From assembly GCA_012274445.1 (NCBI GenBank), contig JAAROD010000044.1, forward strand, positions 1,054,001-1,118,000: a stretch of 64,000 nucleotides of DNA. Reading direction: 5' to 3'. The stretch comes from Sclerotiophoma versabilis (lineage: Eukaryota > Ascomycota > Dothideomycetes > Pleosporales > Didymellaceae). Made by a program: the position numbers and the translations under genes. Below, one piece after another: positions 40,154-51,400 of the stretch (its first letter is position 1; the number at the start of each line of letters is the position of its first letter). Below the pieces are notes generated by a model. The model was not told the origin of the DNA. It saw nothing but the letters and a program-made list of their open reading frames with translations, and made no database searches.

Positions 40154-40617
40154 AGTACGGTGCGCGACATGTGCAGAGGGATGGCAAACCAGTCCGATAT
40201 GATCTGATATGATACCCATGCGAATTAAATTATATCTTGAAGTGTGTACAGCATTCAATGTGAAATGGAAAATATGCGATGCACTTAGCTTGTGCATCGG
40301 AAATAGCACTCCCGGGCAGGCCTAGCTCATGGCGTGTTGGTGAAGACTATCGACGAAAAAAGGTCATGCTCATAACGTCAACGTTGTATTAGGTATTACT
40401 TGGCGCAGCCTGGAGCGTGTGCTCTGGGGTATAATGCTGTTACAAAGAGAAGAAAAAAACCCTTTGGTCGCTTCAGATGCCACGCGCTTAATCCCTCCTC
40501 TTCCTTCCAGACACACTTCATGTCCAGATATCCTATTCCGATCCTGTAATCCAAGCGTTCATCGGTCCAGTGTTTTCTCGACAAACTGATACATCTTGAA
40601 TCTACACACCCACTCGC
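40154..40617. other. Convergent intergenic gap
   Basis: 464 bases lie between rad14 (+) and the small hypothetical gene (-). Nothing beyond presumed 3' UTRs is visible. Confidence 0.4.
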
Positions 40618-40962
40618 TCACTCAACCCGAACCCCGCCAATCGCCCCGATCCTCGCCCCAGCACCATGCGTCGCCTCATAAGCAGCGTTGACGCTACGAT
40701 GGTGCTCGGCAGCCGCGTGCTTGAAGTCTTTCCAGAGCTTTCTGATGGAAGAGTTTAGCGTCTTGTCGGTCTTGTTGCCGAGGTTGACGAAATGGTGTGC
40801 GTCGTGTGCCGAATCGTGACTGACGCGGCATGACTGTGTGACAGGCGTCGATACAATGGATGATGTGTTTGAGGATGAGGAGGAGGCGCTGAGAGAGAGG
40901 ACACGCGGGTGGGAGTCCATGTTATTCATTTTGCGGTAGGCGATGAGGTCGTATTCGAGCAT
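40618..40962 (-). CDS. Small hypothetical protein (114 aa)
   Basis: This is a single-exon frame with no recognised domain. Residues 24-45 are Ser-rich and disordered. The C-terminal half (about 58-100) is helical-looking and rich in Lys and His (the LNSSIRKLWKDFKHAAAEHHRS region). It looks like a constrained segment and is the reason I keep the ORF. There is no signal peptide or membrane segment. A later ATG (MNNMDSHPRV..) is an alternative start. It lies tail-to-tail with rad14. The function is unknown, and the frame could still be spurious. Confidence 0.5.
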   Translation of the reverse strand: MLEYDLIAYRKMNNMDSHPRVLSLSASSSSSNTSSIVSTPVTQSCRVSHDSAHDAHHFVNLGNKTDKTLNSSIRKLWKDFKHAAAEHHRSVNAAYEATHGAGARIGAIGGVRVE

Positions 40963-41888
40963 GAAGCCTAGTCGATAGTGTAGTAGGGATAACTTGGTAA
41001 GATAGCAAGGTGTGAAGATTTGAGGTTATGGGTGCTTCTTGTTGCTACCGTTGCGTGGTGGTGATGTTTGAAGGCTTTGTGCTGCTAATACAGGTTCTTT
41101 GTTCTGCTTCTTCACCCGCACTTATATATTCCAGGAATCACGAAGAAATTTTCACCCTTTGTCTCCAGATCTCACGATCCCGCCGCCATCACAGCACTAC
41201 ACTGAGTAACTCCACGTGCCAGTGTGACATGATTTCCACAGTGCTGCGCATGTGGGTCCTGTTACTCGACCAGCGTAACACTGTAGGAGTCTGGAAGCCA
41301 CCAGTAATAGCTGTGCCAGGCACGTAAGATGATTCGACGTCATGGATGTGTAAGAGAGAGCCTCATAGATTTCAGTCTATTCTCAATGTGGACATTCCGC
41401 CATGCCGCGAAGCTTGTTGGAGGTAGTCGCTGCTGTTTTGGTGGTAACACTTGGAACGCGCTTCCCGTCGGTAAAGCGCGCAGGGCGTGTGCAAGCTTAA
41501 GCCGAGCAGTCTCTGCACACCATCTACAACAGCCTGACAAGCTTGACACACGTCGTTGCCGTTTAAGATATCTTGTGTGTCATAGCCGCCGGGAGGAAAA
41601 AATCGAACTTGTGATCGTGATGCAGGCGGGAACAAAGATTGGTCGCTGAGCTAGAGGTGCGGCTTTAAAGCATCGAAAGTTCGTCAACGTGCACGTGTGT
41701 GCATTCTCGTCGCAAGACAGCTGTGAACGGTGTCATGCTGTACCGTTGATGCTTATATTTGCATTATCCATATTGAGAAATGTTCCTCGGTATCTTGATT
41801 TGTACACCATCCACGACATCGCTGCAGCTTGGGATTTGCCTTCAGCAGAAGAGAACCTCGTCTCATCATATTATTCTGCCCGGACCCG
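40963..41888. other. Intergenic region without a supported gene
   Basis: 926 bases contain several short frames on both strands, none with a domain or consistent splice sites. It should include the promoter of the small hypothetical gene and the 3' UTR of the Swi5 gene. Confidence 0.4.
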
Positions 41889-43478
41889 TCAATCGTTGGC
41901 ATCAATGCCAAACTCGTCTTGGATTTCCACAATCCTTACACCACGTTGGTCGGCAATAAGACCCATCAGGCCCTGTCCAACGTCCTTCAACTCGTTGTAC
42001 TCGTGCAGCAATTTGATGTGTTCCTTGACAATCTTGTTCGCCACAGCCGCAACGTCAGCCTCCGTAGGTTCGTCATCATCGTCAAACATGTTGACATCAG
42101 AGTTTTTATTCTCTTCAATGAGCACCTGAATGGCAGGCAAAGCTTTCAAAGAAGCGAGCAAAGCGGCCTTCTGCGTTCTGAGCTTGGCAAGTGTGATATC
42201 CTGTAGACTCAATTTGGGGACAGTATGCGATGAAGTAGGCTCACTGGTTTGTGAGACGGTGGACTGGGACTGTGTTTGGATTCCAGGTGCTGCGGATGCC
42301 AAGCTTCCACCTTGATCAATGCTAGGATCGGGTTGGTCAGGCAGTGGGGCGGTCTCGACAGAGCTTTGTACTACATGCTTGGATGCCTGCTCTGTTACTG
42401 CTTCTGCAAATCTTGCCGGAGCACGAGGTCCTTCTGGGCTTCGCTTCGTTGACAGATTTTCTGGCGCCTGTGTGGATGCTTCCTCATTTGTGTTTGCCTT
42501 CTCAATCGCGCTCCCGTAGGTCAGGTTCATGGTCGCTGAAAACTCGCCGTAGTCATTCGCTGTATTGCCTTGAGCTGCCGAGTCAATTGAGGAAACGCTT
42601 GTACCGTGCAAGTTCTGGTTGTTAGTATTGGTAGTAAACTTGACGCCAGATGGCGGTCCTGGGGTTGCTGCAGCTGAATTGATGACCTGCTTGGCCTCGA
42701 AGATCACGGCGGTACCGCCATCATCATGCAGACTGGCCAAAGCAATTCTTGCCTGATCCTGGGCTGCATCGGTGCGAGATGAGACCAAGTCGGCAGCTGC
42801 TGGTGACGAGTGCAGGTCTATAAAGTCTGAGGCATCTGCTACGCAATTGGCTGCATTGTTGGTATCCATGGTTGGGTTTGGGAAACATGCATCGAAGGCA
42901 ATGGACGGAGTAACCCTTGATACGTATGACAAGGGCTTTGGGAGGCTTGACGGTTGAATATTGTTACAAGCTTTGCTGACCCTGACCTGTAGGTTTGCTG
43001 GCGTGGATGTACGCTCATCAAGCCCTGTGGCAGTTCCGGTTTCTGGCAGAGCGTTCGTGTCTTCTTGTGTGATATCCTCACTGTCTCCTCTGCGCTCATT
43101 AACGCGGCCGCTTTGCTTGTCTATTCCAGCTGCGTCCAGACTGGCATGTGATGGAAGCAAGTCTGCCTTGGTCGTACACGTGCTGATACCGTTAGTCTCT
43201 GTCTGGTGTACAGGCTGCAAGTCAGAATGATCAATATGTGCTGTTTCAGGGGCCCTCGAAGGTTTCTCTTGGTTTACATGCAAACGATCGGTGCAATTTG
43301 GGTGTTCGTTAGTTGGGTGTCCAGTGGGTTCTGGGCAAGGGCAAGCCACAGCTTGGGCGTCTTGACGAGCTGTCGTGGAAAGCTTGTTCGCGGCTGGATC
43401 TGAAACAGCAGCAGGCGAAGACGTCAGCGGCTCTTCCTCGCTATCTGCAATCTCGGTGACGTCTGTACGGACAGTCAT
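41889..43478 (-). CDS. Swi5-domain recombination protein with long N-terminal extension
   Basis: Swi5/Sae3 proteins partner Sfr1/Mei5 to stimulate Rad51 or Dmc1 strand exchange. The last ~105 residues are a Swi5 domain: a heptad-like helix (SLQDITLAKLRTQKAALLASL), an acidic DDDDE loop, then 'HIKLLHEYNELKDVGQGLMG', 'RGVRIVEI' and a final 'DEFGID', matching the family's LLHEYNxxKD..G and EFG ends. I start at the ATG at 43,478 (MTVRTDVTEIAD..), giving 529 residues. The frame is open further up to 43,751 but that part looks like promoter. About 420 residues before the domain are disordered, rich in Ser/Thr/Ala/Gln. Typical Swi5 proteins are far shorter (about 85-240 aa). The gene is divergently transcribed from the Ytp1-like gene. 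Confidence 0.8.
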   Translation of the reverse strand: MTVRTDVTEIADSEEEPLTSSPAAVSDPAANKLSTTARQDAQAVACPCPEPTGHPTNEHPNCTDRLHVNQEKPSRAPETAHIDHSDLQPVHQTETNGISTCTTKADLLPSHASLDAAGIDKQSGRVNERRGDSEDITQEDTNALPETGTATGLDERTSTPANLQVRVSKACNNIQPSSLPKPLSYVSRVTPSIAFDACFPNPTMDTNNAANCVADASDFIDLHSSPAAADLVSSRTDAAQDQARIALASLHDDGGTAVIFEAKQVINSAAATPGPPSGVKFTTNTNNQNLHGTSVSSIDSAAQGNTANDYGEFSATMNLTYGSAIEKANTNEEASTQAPENLSTKRSPEGPRAPARFAEAVTEQASKHVVQSSVETAPLPDQPDPSIDQGGSLASAAPGIQTQSQSTVSQTSEPTSSHTVPKLSLQDITLAKLRTQKAALLASLKALPAIQVLIEENKNSDVNMFDDDDEPTEADVAAVANKIVKEHIKLLHEYNELKDVGQGLMGLIADQRGVRIVEIQDEFGIDAND

Positions 43479-43803
43479 GTTGTTACAAGGTAAAGTATAC
43501 CAAGCGGAATGAAGCGTCATGGAGCTCGGAGAAGAATAGCGTTTGCCCGGGGGTGGCGGAAGGGGCAGCCAATGACGAGGGCGCCTTCCCTTCACGTAAG
43601 CAGTAGATTGCGACGCGGCATCAACACGGCGCTCAAAGACGACGACGCTTTCTCCTGTCACGCCTTGCGCTGCATCCCCAAATCTCCTCGACGGACCCTT
43701 CCACGCGCTGTTACATGTCGACTGCCGCCTAAGTCTCCACGCCGGAGCCATCCAAGTCTACCAACACGTGCAGAGCCAGGTGCATCTCAGCCTCAACACC
43801 AAC
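43479..43803. promoter_or_regulatory. Divergent promoter region SWI5 / YTP1-like
   Basis: 325 bases lie between the two start codons. The minus-strand Swi5 frame stays open through most of it, which explains why a longer Swi5 ORF appears. Confidence 0.4.
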
Positions 43804-45312
43804 ATGGGACCAAAGGCGAGAGGAGCAGCGCTCGCCACAGCGCTGCTGTTCAGTACGGCGGTCACCGCACATGAGCACCACGTGAACAAGATACTGGAGG
43901 GGCAGGTCGTGTCCGAGGATTCTATCGATTCGATACTGTGGACACACATCTTGGTGCAGGCGCTTGCATGGGGAATCGTCTTCCCTACGGGAATGGTCCT
44001 GGGTGTAAGGCTGCATGGCGAGGGCGGGACGCGACGAGTGTGCTGACGGTATCTAGATAATCCGCTCGAAATGGCATGTTCCCGTACAGGTCTCCGGTTC
44101 CATCCTCGCCATCGTTGGCTACTTTTTGGGTCACAAACACAAGGGGAGGCAGTTCACCGAAGACAACGTCCACGCCAAATTTGTGCCTGTCATCATGCTT
44201 ATGCTGATCGTCCAAATCGCCATGGGTATCTACCTTAGGCTCCACCTTGAGAAGGGCATACACGGCAAAATCCGCAGAATCGTGGTCATGGCGCACGGGG
44301 TGGTGGGGAAGATATTGCCTGTTGTGACGTGGGTGCAGTTCGTCTTCGGAGGTATCACAGCGCTTGGCTTCTGCAGAGCCGATCACACAGGTCAATGTCT
44401 GGCCCACTTCATCATGGGCAGCGCCTTCATCGCCTACGGCATCATCCTGACAATCTTGCTGCTTGTCGGGCAGATGTGGTTGAAGAGGACCGGTCGCAGC
44501 CAAGAGTTCTTTGACTCTCTGGTCATTGCAGCTTGGGGCTGCGTCAACACCTTCACCGAGCACCGCTGGGGCGGACCTTGGGTTCACAATGACTTGCAGC
44601 ACACATCTATGGGCATCATCTGGTGGGCTGCCGGTCTTGTCGGTGTGTGGCTGAGCCGTAAGAGGAACGGACAGCCAAAACGCAACCTCATTCCTGGAAT
44701 CGTCATCTTTGTCACCGGTTGGGCAATGTCAGCTCACCCACAGCACCTGCCCATTTCGACTATGATCCACACTGTCTTCGGTTTTACTCTCATGGCTGCT
44801 GGTGCTGCTCGCATTATCGAGATCTCTTTCGTGCTGCGGGATCGCAGTGCCGTGACCAACGATCTAGAAGACCCCGACCCAAACAGTTTTCAGTATCTGA
44901 CCCCGTTCTTGCTTATTGCAGGAGGCTTCCTTTTCATGGGCGCTACAGAAGAGCAGATGCAGTTGCTCTCGGATGCGAACGTGACACACGTGTCATACGT
45001 CTTGATCCTGTTTAGCATGGCCTTCCTGCTATTCCTCTGTAAGCGCAATAACTCCATACGCAATATGTGTAGCTGCTAACAATGCACGCAGTTGCCAACC
45101 TGCTCATCCACCTTTACGCGGTCTATTCCTTCCAAGACTCAAAGATTGATGCTGAAGCACCACACGCAAATGGAGCACCTAATGGTTACGCAAGAGTCGA
45201 TCACAGGGTCAGAGATGCGGAGGAGTTCGAGCTCGAAGGCTTGACGGATGACGAAGATGACGAGGAACAGCTCCACAAGGAGGGTAGAACGAATGGGCAC
45301 GTTGCGCTATAG
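43804..45312 (+). CDS. Ytp1-like integral membrane protein (DUF2427 + Ytp1 domains)
   Basis: Three exons (43,804-44,004; 44,057-45,038; 45,092-45,312) are joined at GTAAGG..CTAG and GTAAGC..GCAG introns of 52 and 53 bp with consistent phase, giving 467 residues. A signal peptide (MGPKARGAALATALLFSTAVTA) is followed by His-rich HEHHVNKI. A membrane segment comes next, then 'RSKWHVPVQVSG' and the GHKHKGRQF motif. About eight further hydrophobic helices with scattered histidines (HGKIRR, AHGVVGK, TEHRWGG, NDLQHTSMG, AHPQH) follow, and an acidic cytosolic tail. The layout matches the DUF2427/Ytp1 family, which resembles cytochrome b561-type proteins, and haem or metal binding by the histidines is an inference. 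The cellular role is not established. Confidence 0.85.
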
Positions 45313-45515
45313 TCATTCAAGGTATCAAAGCATGACATCGGCGTTTAGAGAACCGTTGTTTCAGTACAAGCAATTTATCCATCACTTTTTTATTCATCGT
45401 GCGCTCTTGCGTGGACGTATCTAGGAAGCCATCCCAGACAGCCTTGTGTAAGTCAATGGGCAATTCTCGTCCCAACATTCCATGACACACATTGCCTTCC
45501 CAATGCGCTCAAGCC
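45313..45515. other. Convergent intergenic gap
   Basis: 203 bases lie between two converging genes. They include T- and A-rich stretches suitable for 3' processing. No gene is seen. Confidence 0.4.
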
Positions 45516-46031
45516 TCATGCTCTTCCATTCGTCAACCCAAACCTCGTATGCCCGCAGTCATCCTCCAGGTCGTGCAGTCCAACTCTGATCTCACTTACT
45601 GCCTCGTCTCGTGTCGCTCCTTCTCCACAGATCCAGAGTTCCTCACCAGCCCTCACCAACTTAATCTTACACCTCTTCACCGCCTCAAAGCACTCCTGCC
45701 TACCTAGCTCCCTTCTCTGTTCGATTTGATGCTTAATATTTTGCGTCATCCTTACACCCAACACCGACGCACACAAGACTACAATGAACACAGCCCACCC
45801 AAGTCTCCGTCTAGCGCCGTGCGGACTGAGAAGGCAGCCCAAGAAGAAAAACGCTAATGAAGTTGTTGTATAGAAGAGGGAGAGGTCCGATGAGGCGGAG
45901 AAGAGCGGGATGGAGAAACTTGCCCAGATCAAGAGACAAGGGATGAGCAGCCAGGATATGAGAAGGGTGAGGGCGTTCAGCAAGACGTAGTAGAGCTCGA
46001 GGATGAAGATGGGGTCGAGGAGATTCTCCAT
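45516..46031 (-). CDS. Small membrane protein, unknown function (171 aa)
   Basis: The single-exon frame is open to 46,295. I start at the ATG at 46,031 because the upstream extension lacks protein-like character. The sequence begins MENLLDPIFILELYYVLL. Three hydrophobic helices follow: about 6-35, about 45-60 (SLAFFFLGCLL) and about 70-88 (LGWAVFIVVLCASVLGV). A charged cytosolic domain of about 80 residues follows, with two cysteines. No family is recognised. It sits tail-to-tail with the Ytp1-like gene and upstream of another membrane-protein gene on the same strand. Confidence 0.55.
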   Translation of the reverse strand: MENLLDPIFILELYYVLLNALTLLISWLLIPCLLIWASFSIPLFSASSDLSLFYTTTSLAFFFLGCLLSPHGARRRLGWAVFIVVLCASVLGVRMTQNIKHQIEQRRELGRQECFEAVKRCKIKLVRAGEELWICGEGATRDEAVSEIRVGLHDLEDDCGHTRFGLTNGRA

Positions 46032-46398
46032 TCCAATGAGCAGAAGAGTGTTGGTGGCTTTATGAAGTCGTTCGTTAATGTTTCCTTCAGTCGTAGTGGC
46101 TGGGTGATCAGTGTGTGGATGAAGACTGGATTGTGGTATAGTATGGCACTGTATTTGTATGCGATGGTGTGAAAGCTTGCAGACAACGACATTGGGTTTG
46201 CTGCGTAGGGGTGTGAATGAATGGAAGCTGCTGGACTCTGACCATTTGTTTGCACGAGTCGTGAAAGAGTTCGATAATTTCAACGAAGCGTACAACTTAT
46301 CTTTCCATCATCAAAACAACATACAGACCGGTCCCACGACTACACTAATGTGTCGATATTTGTAGTCACAACCGGTTCTACATTTGGACGGGAAGTTC
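46032..46398. other. Intergenic gap
   Basis: 367 bases separate the small membrane protein gene from the next minus-strand gene. No further gene is supported. Confidence 0.4.
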
Positions 46399-47590
46399 TT
46401 AACAGGGCAATCCATCCAAAGCCAAAGTACTCCTTCTCCTGGCCCCTTTCTCATCTTCAGAATCTTTCTCAGCGTTCGCCGCGAATATGCTGTAGTCGAT
46501 TTTCGTTCCACTCTTCTTCCCTGTGCCATAAAGCTCCCTGTTCAGGTCTGCTGTGTCGTGCCTCATTGATCGTTTCTCTTCATGACCCGTATTGTATTCC
46601 ACAGCCTTTGCAATCGCAATCGCCGTTCTAAGCGGCGTCATCTTGTACCCTTCCCTAATCAAGACTGAATTGCTTTGCGCATCTAGCCATAAGATACACA
46701 TGCTCACACACCAACCGAATTGTATGAACACAAATATGCCTGAAAGCATAGTTGAGAAGCCCCATAGATTGGAAGGGATCGCTGTGTCGGGGAGGCATCT
46801 TGACTTGCCTTGCAGATCGAATATATCGTATGCCTTGTGGTCGTAACAATAGGCGAGTTTTTCGTTCAGGCTCTGGCTGTCGTACTGCTGGTCGTTGATT
46901 TTGTATGTTAGTGTTTCATTACCTTGATTGTGTATTAGACCACGCCGAACGCTTGAATTAGTTAAAGTATCGACATACCATTGGCAAGTAACGTTTTGCA
47001 ATAAGAGCCAGTCTTTGCATTTTCAGAATCTGGGTCATACTTGCTGCCTGGATGGTTAAAGAAACCTTGCATTATGATAAGCGTAAATTTGATTGCTCCA
47101 TTACCACGTCCGCACATGCTGTTTCCTTCGCGTTCCAATGGTATTCTTTCTTGAGTAATCCAAAATGTTTGGAGGAGTAATAATAGAAAGTCCCTAGAGC
47201 TGCTAATGTGCCGTTCGGCATTGGCAGGGGCCTCAAGGTGTTAATTTGTTGTTAGGTGAGCATTGAACAGACTAATAACTTACAGTGACTTAGGCGTGGA
47301 TATACATACTCTTCCTGGCTGTAGCGACCCCCGGAACCCGCGCGAACAGGTTCATCAAATGTCGAATTCAGAGTACCTGTAATCACCCAGTCATACCTCA
47401 GTGCAGATGTGGCCACAATATTGTTGGAGTCATCGAGGTCCATCCAGGCGATTGAAGTGCTGTCACAACCGGTCATGGCTCCTAGGAACGTTGGTGTGCA
47501 CAGGACATAGCTTGTGGATAGAAGAACATAAGCGAAAAGAGTTTTTGGTTACTTGCTGTTGACGGCAATACCTCTTTGCACAGCGTCCAT
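46399..47590 (-). CDS. Five-exon membrane protein of a fungal family without assigned function
   Basis: I read exons 47,590-47,572, 47,481-47,284, 47,202-47,105, 47,039-46,979 and 46,922-46,399, giving about 299 residues. Introns are GTATTG..CTAG (90), GTAAGT..TTAG (81), GTAATG..CAAG (65) and GTATGT..CAAG (56). Protein-like landmarks are DYDW-type 'LRYDWVITGTLNSTFDEP', 'YSQEEYVYPRLSH', 'YYYSSKHFG', 'YDPDSENAKTGSYCKTLLANG', then 'SRCLPDTA', a single strong membrane helix (LWGFSTMLSGIFVFIQFGW), 'MTPLRTAIAIAKA', and a polar tail with 'KSGTKIDYSIF'. I recall similar proteins from Dothideomycetes but no named domain. The acceptor of intron 2 is uncertain. Using the first AG (47,232) breaks the frame, while the TTAG, GCAG and CTAG acceptors at 47,203, 47,200 and 47,194 all keep it. 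The N-terminus lacks a signal peptide, so the 5' end may be incomplete. Confidence 0.6.
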
Positions 47591-48454
47591 ATTGAAAGAA
47601 GGCTAGGTCATTCAAGAAGTCAGCGTCTTTGGACCTTGACTGCACATCCTCCTGCGTTTATCAGTCGTACTACCGAGCCTGCAGACGGGACGCCTAATGG
47701 TTGCGTACAAGGGTCGTACTCCTTTGCGCAACGAGGTGGCCCAGAACAGACGTGGCCATACTCTTGGTGCATTCAGGAGTAGCGCACTAAGTAGCTGGGC
47801 AAGTGTCCGACCATTCTAGTGTGTGATCGTTCATAGAGGTCTGTCGTAAAGAACGAAGAATGACTCAAAGTAAGCTTGATGTTGTCTTGGGGCGCAAGAC
47901 AAATTGGGCAAGCTCAAGGAACGCGTCTTCTTGAGAACAGACAACTCACATCACTGCATTGAGGCTGTGCAAAGTTTACAAAACATTACTGCATGAGTCC
48001 AAATGCGCTGAGAGCATCACCTTCACCACCAGAGAGTCTTGAGGCCATCTATTATCTGTGGGACTCTACGATGAAGAGCTGTTCAACTGGCAGCGTGAAG
48101 GAATCATTCACTTTAAACCTGACATTTGGATCCGAATTACGTTTTTGATAGAACTGCGCGTCCTCTGCTACTTTTCAGGTACGAAGACCACATGTTACAC
48201 CACCTGGTGTACACTGTGCGTGTTGTTTGACGAATACGTCGTAGATTACGCCATATTGAAATCTCCGAGCTATCACCATACCATCTCCTTGGAGAAGCTC
48301 CAAGCTTAGGCGTCACCACCCGCGACCAGCGACCTCGATGCGCTTGTGACGTACAACTCCGCGACTTTCGAAAGTTACCGAGCCGAAGCTGTATGCACGC
48401 GTAAAGAAAATGACTACGGCGTCACGATAGCAGCGAGCCGAACCCAAAGCCCTT
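47591..48454. promoter_or_regulatory. Divergent region between the five-exon membrane gene and VPS18
   Basis: This 864-base stretch should contain the promoters of both genes. On the minus strand it includes a 50-codon frame with four cysteines (47,772-47,620), listed separately. No other supported gene is present. Confidence 0.45.
47620..47772 (-). other. Short cysteine-containing frame (50 aa), uncertain
   Basis: It is an ATG-to-TGA frame reading MHQEYGHVCSGPPRC.. and ending GGCAVKVQRR, with four cysteines (CxxxxC, a third seven residues on, and one near the end). It lacks a signal peptide. It could be a lost exon of the adjacent membrane gene, a remnant of a small cysteine-rich protein gene, or chance. 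Confidence 0.2.
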
Positions 48455-51400
48455 ATGGCCTACGACACCGCGAGCGGCTATGCGCCGCCCAGCACGAGCA
48501 ATGCGCAGGACGACGCATCGCTGCCTATGTTCAGTATAGAGCGCGTGTCGCTGCAGTTCTCCATATCATCAGACTTTGTTGCAGCTGCAGTAGCCAACAA
48601 TGTTCTCGTACTGGCTCTCTCGACTGGGCGCATTCTGCGCATCGACCTAGACAGCCCAGCAGACATAGATGGTGCGTAGGGCATGCGTTCGCGGTGGGAT
48701 GGCCTTGCAGGATTCACTAATAAGCGTATAGATATCGATCTGCCAAAGAAGCCGTCAGAAATTGGCGTTATCAAGCGCCTCTTCCTCGACCCCTCCGCCT
48801 CGCATCTCATCGTAACCACCACCCTCGCTGAGAACTACTACCTCCATACCCAATCGCGCACTCCCAAGGCACTTTCGCGACTGAAGGGCGTCGCCATTGA
48901 GAGCATATCCTGGAACCCTTTGCAGCCTACTGCATCCACACGGGAAATCTTAGTGGGAGCATCAGATGGCAACGTTTATGAGGTCTTCATTGAACCCTCG
49001 TCTGAATTCTATAGGAGGGAGGAGCGCTACCTGAAGAGTGTATACAGCACTACAGATGGGCCCATATCTGGTTTGTGGACCGACATAATACCTGGGAGGC
49101 AGGACCTACGACGCGTTATAATAGCAACACCGTCCACCTTCGTTCAATTTGCAGGGAAGGTCGGGCGAAATGCCCATGAAGGCAGCGGCTCGATATTCTC
49201 CAAGTTCTTCGAAAGCGAATCTGCGACCGTCCATGAGCTGCCAAACGTGTCGCCGACAGCCACCTCCCTACTCGCTGTTTCTCCGGAGAATCAGCAGACA
49301 CCGGATCAGGGGCGCCTCAACAGCGAACGGATATTCGGCTGGCTGACATCACAAGGCGTATTGCATGGCAAGCTGTATTCTTCACAAGACACCTCTGACC
49401 TTGGAGCCAGGGTTCTAGCAGACTCAAAGTTGTTGCCTAGATCGCAAATCCCAGCATCACAGACTGCCAGCGGTCGAACCAGGAGGACGAATGATGCAGT
49501 TAGCTCGATGATCCTCAGCCAGTGGCATATCTTGCAACTAGTAGAGGGCAGGGTAGTGGTTATCAATCGCCTAGATGACACTGTCGTGTTCGATCAGGTT
49601 GTACTTGAGCCAGGACAGAGTGCGCTGAACCTTGTCGCTGACATAAAATCGAACACTTACTGGTTATTCACTACACGCGAGATCTTTGAGATTGTCGTAA
49701 CAGACGAGGCTAGAGATGTGTGGAAAATCATGCTCAAGTCACAGCAGTTTGAAGCCGCTTCACAATTCGCTAAGACATCAGCGCAGAAGGACGCTGTCGC
49801 AACTGCATCCGGAGACTATCTGGTTGGAAAAGGCCAATACCTGGAAGCAGCTGCTGTATACGGGCGAAGCACGAAGCCATTTGAGCAAGTAGCTCTTACA
49901 TTCATCGACCAAGGAGAACAGGATGCGCTGCGGAAATACCTACTCACAAAGCTATCAACACTGAAAAAGACGTCTTTGATGCAACGGACTATGGTGGCTA
50001 CATGGCTTATCGAGCTATACATGGCGAAACTCAACACCCTGGACGATACCATCACGACCAAAGCCGAGCTCTCAGAGAGCATGAACACCGCAGAAACCCA
50101 AAATCACCTGTCGGCTATAAGGAAAGACTACCAAGATTTTGTATCGAAGTACAAGACAGACCTTGACCGCAAGACAGCATACGACATTATTAGCAGCCAT
50201 GGCAGAGAGGAAGAGCTGTTGTACTTTGCTACAGTTGTGAACGATTACAACTACGTTCTATCATATTGGGTGCAGCGAGAGCGATGGCAAGAGTCCTTGG
50301 TCGTACTCAAGAAGCAAACTGATCCTGAGATTTTCTACAAATACAGCAGCGTACTGATGGCTCAAGTTCCTGTCGAGCTTGTCGAAGTCATGATGCGGCA
50401 GTCAAATCTCAATGCGCAAAAGCTCATCCCAGCTTTTTTGAACTACAATAATACTAGCAAAGCCCCCCTGAGTCAGAATCAGGCTGTGCGCTATCTGCTC
50501 TTTGAGATCAATCAACACCAGTCGACCGATGCGGCGATACACAACACACTTATCTCAATATACGCGTCTCACTCAACGACAGATGAATCAGCACTATTGG
50601 CATACCTGGAGGGTCAGTCGCTTGCACACGAGCAGAACTATGACGCCGACTTCGCTCTCCGTCTCTGCATTCAGCACAAACGTGTGCAGTCTTGCGTACA
50701 CATCTATAGCTCCATGGGACAATACGTACAAGCCGTGGACTTGGCACTCAAGTACGACGAAATTGATCTTGCGAGCAACGTCGCCGACCGCTCTAACACC
50801 GAGCCTGCTCTGCGCAAGAAGCTTTGGCTTGCCGTTGCTAAGAAGGTTATCTCGCAGTCCTCAGGCATTAAGACAGCAATCGAGTTCCTGCGCCGTGTTG
50901 ACTTGCTACGCATTGAGGATCTGATTCCATTCTTCCCAGACTTCGTAGTCATTGACGATTTCAAGGAGGAGATCTGTACAGCGCTTGAGGACTACAGCCG
51001 CAAGATCGATGAACTCAAGAAAGAGATGGATGACTCTGAAGAGACGGCACAGCACATCAAGAGCGATATCAAAGCCTTGGATCAGCGCTACGCTATCGTC
51101 GAGCCTGGTGAACGTTGCTACGTATGTGGGCTGCCTCTACTTGCCAGGCAGTTCTTCGTATTCCCCTGCCAACACGCTTTCCATAGCGACTGTTTGGCCA
51201 AGAAGGTGGTGGAGCTGGCGGGTATTGCGAGGGGTAAGCGGATCGCTGAGTTACAGGTGGAAGTCAGTAAGGGGACGAGTACGGGGGCAAAGAGGGAGAA
51301 GGCAATTAGAGAGTTGGACGCGCTTGTCGGATCGTCTTGGTGAGCCACGTTCCGCTTCTTAAACAGATAGAGCGTCGCTAACATGTGTACAGTGTGCTTT

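Noticed and set aside
41889..43751. Full 620-codon frame as the Swi5 protein
   Set aside because: The first 91 codons lie in the divergent promoter and read as Arg/Pro-rich non-protein-like sequence. The ATG at 43,478 is a better start.
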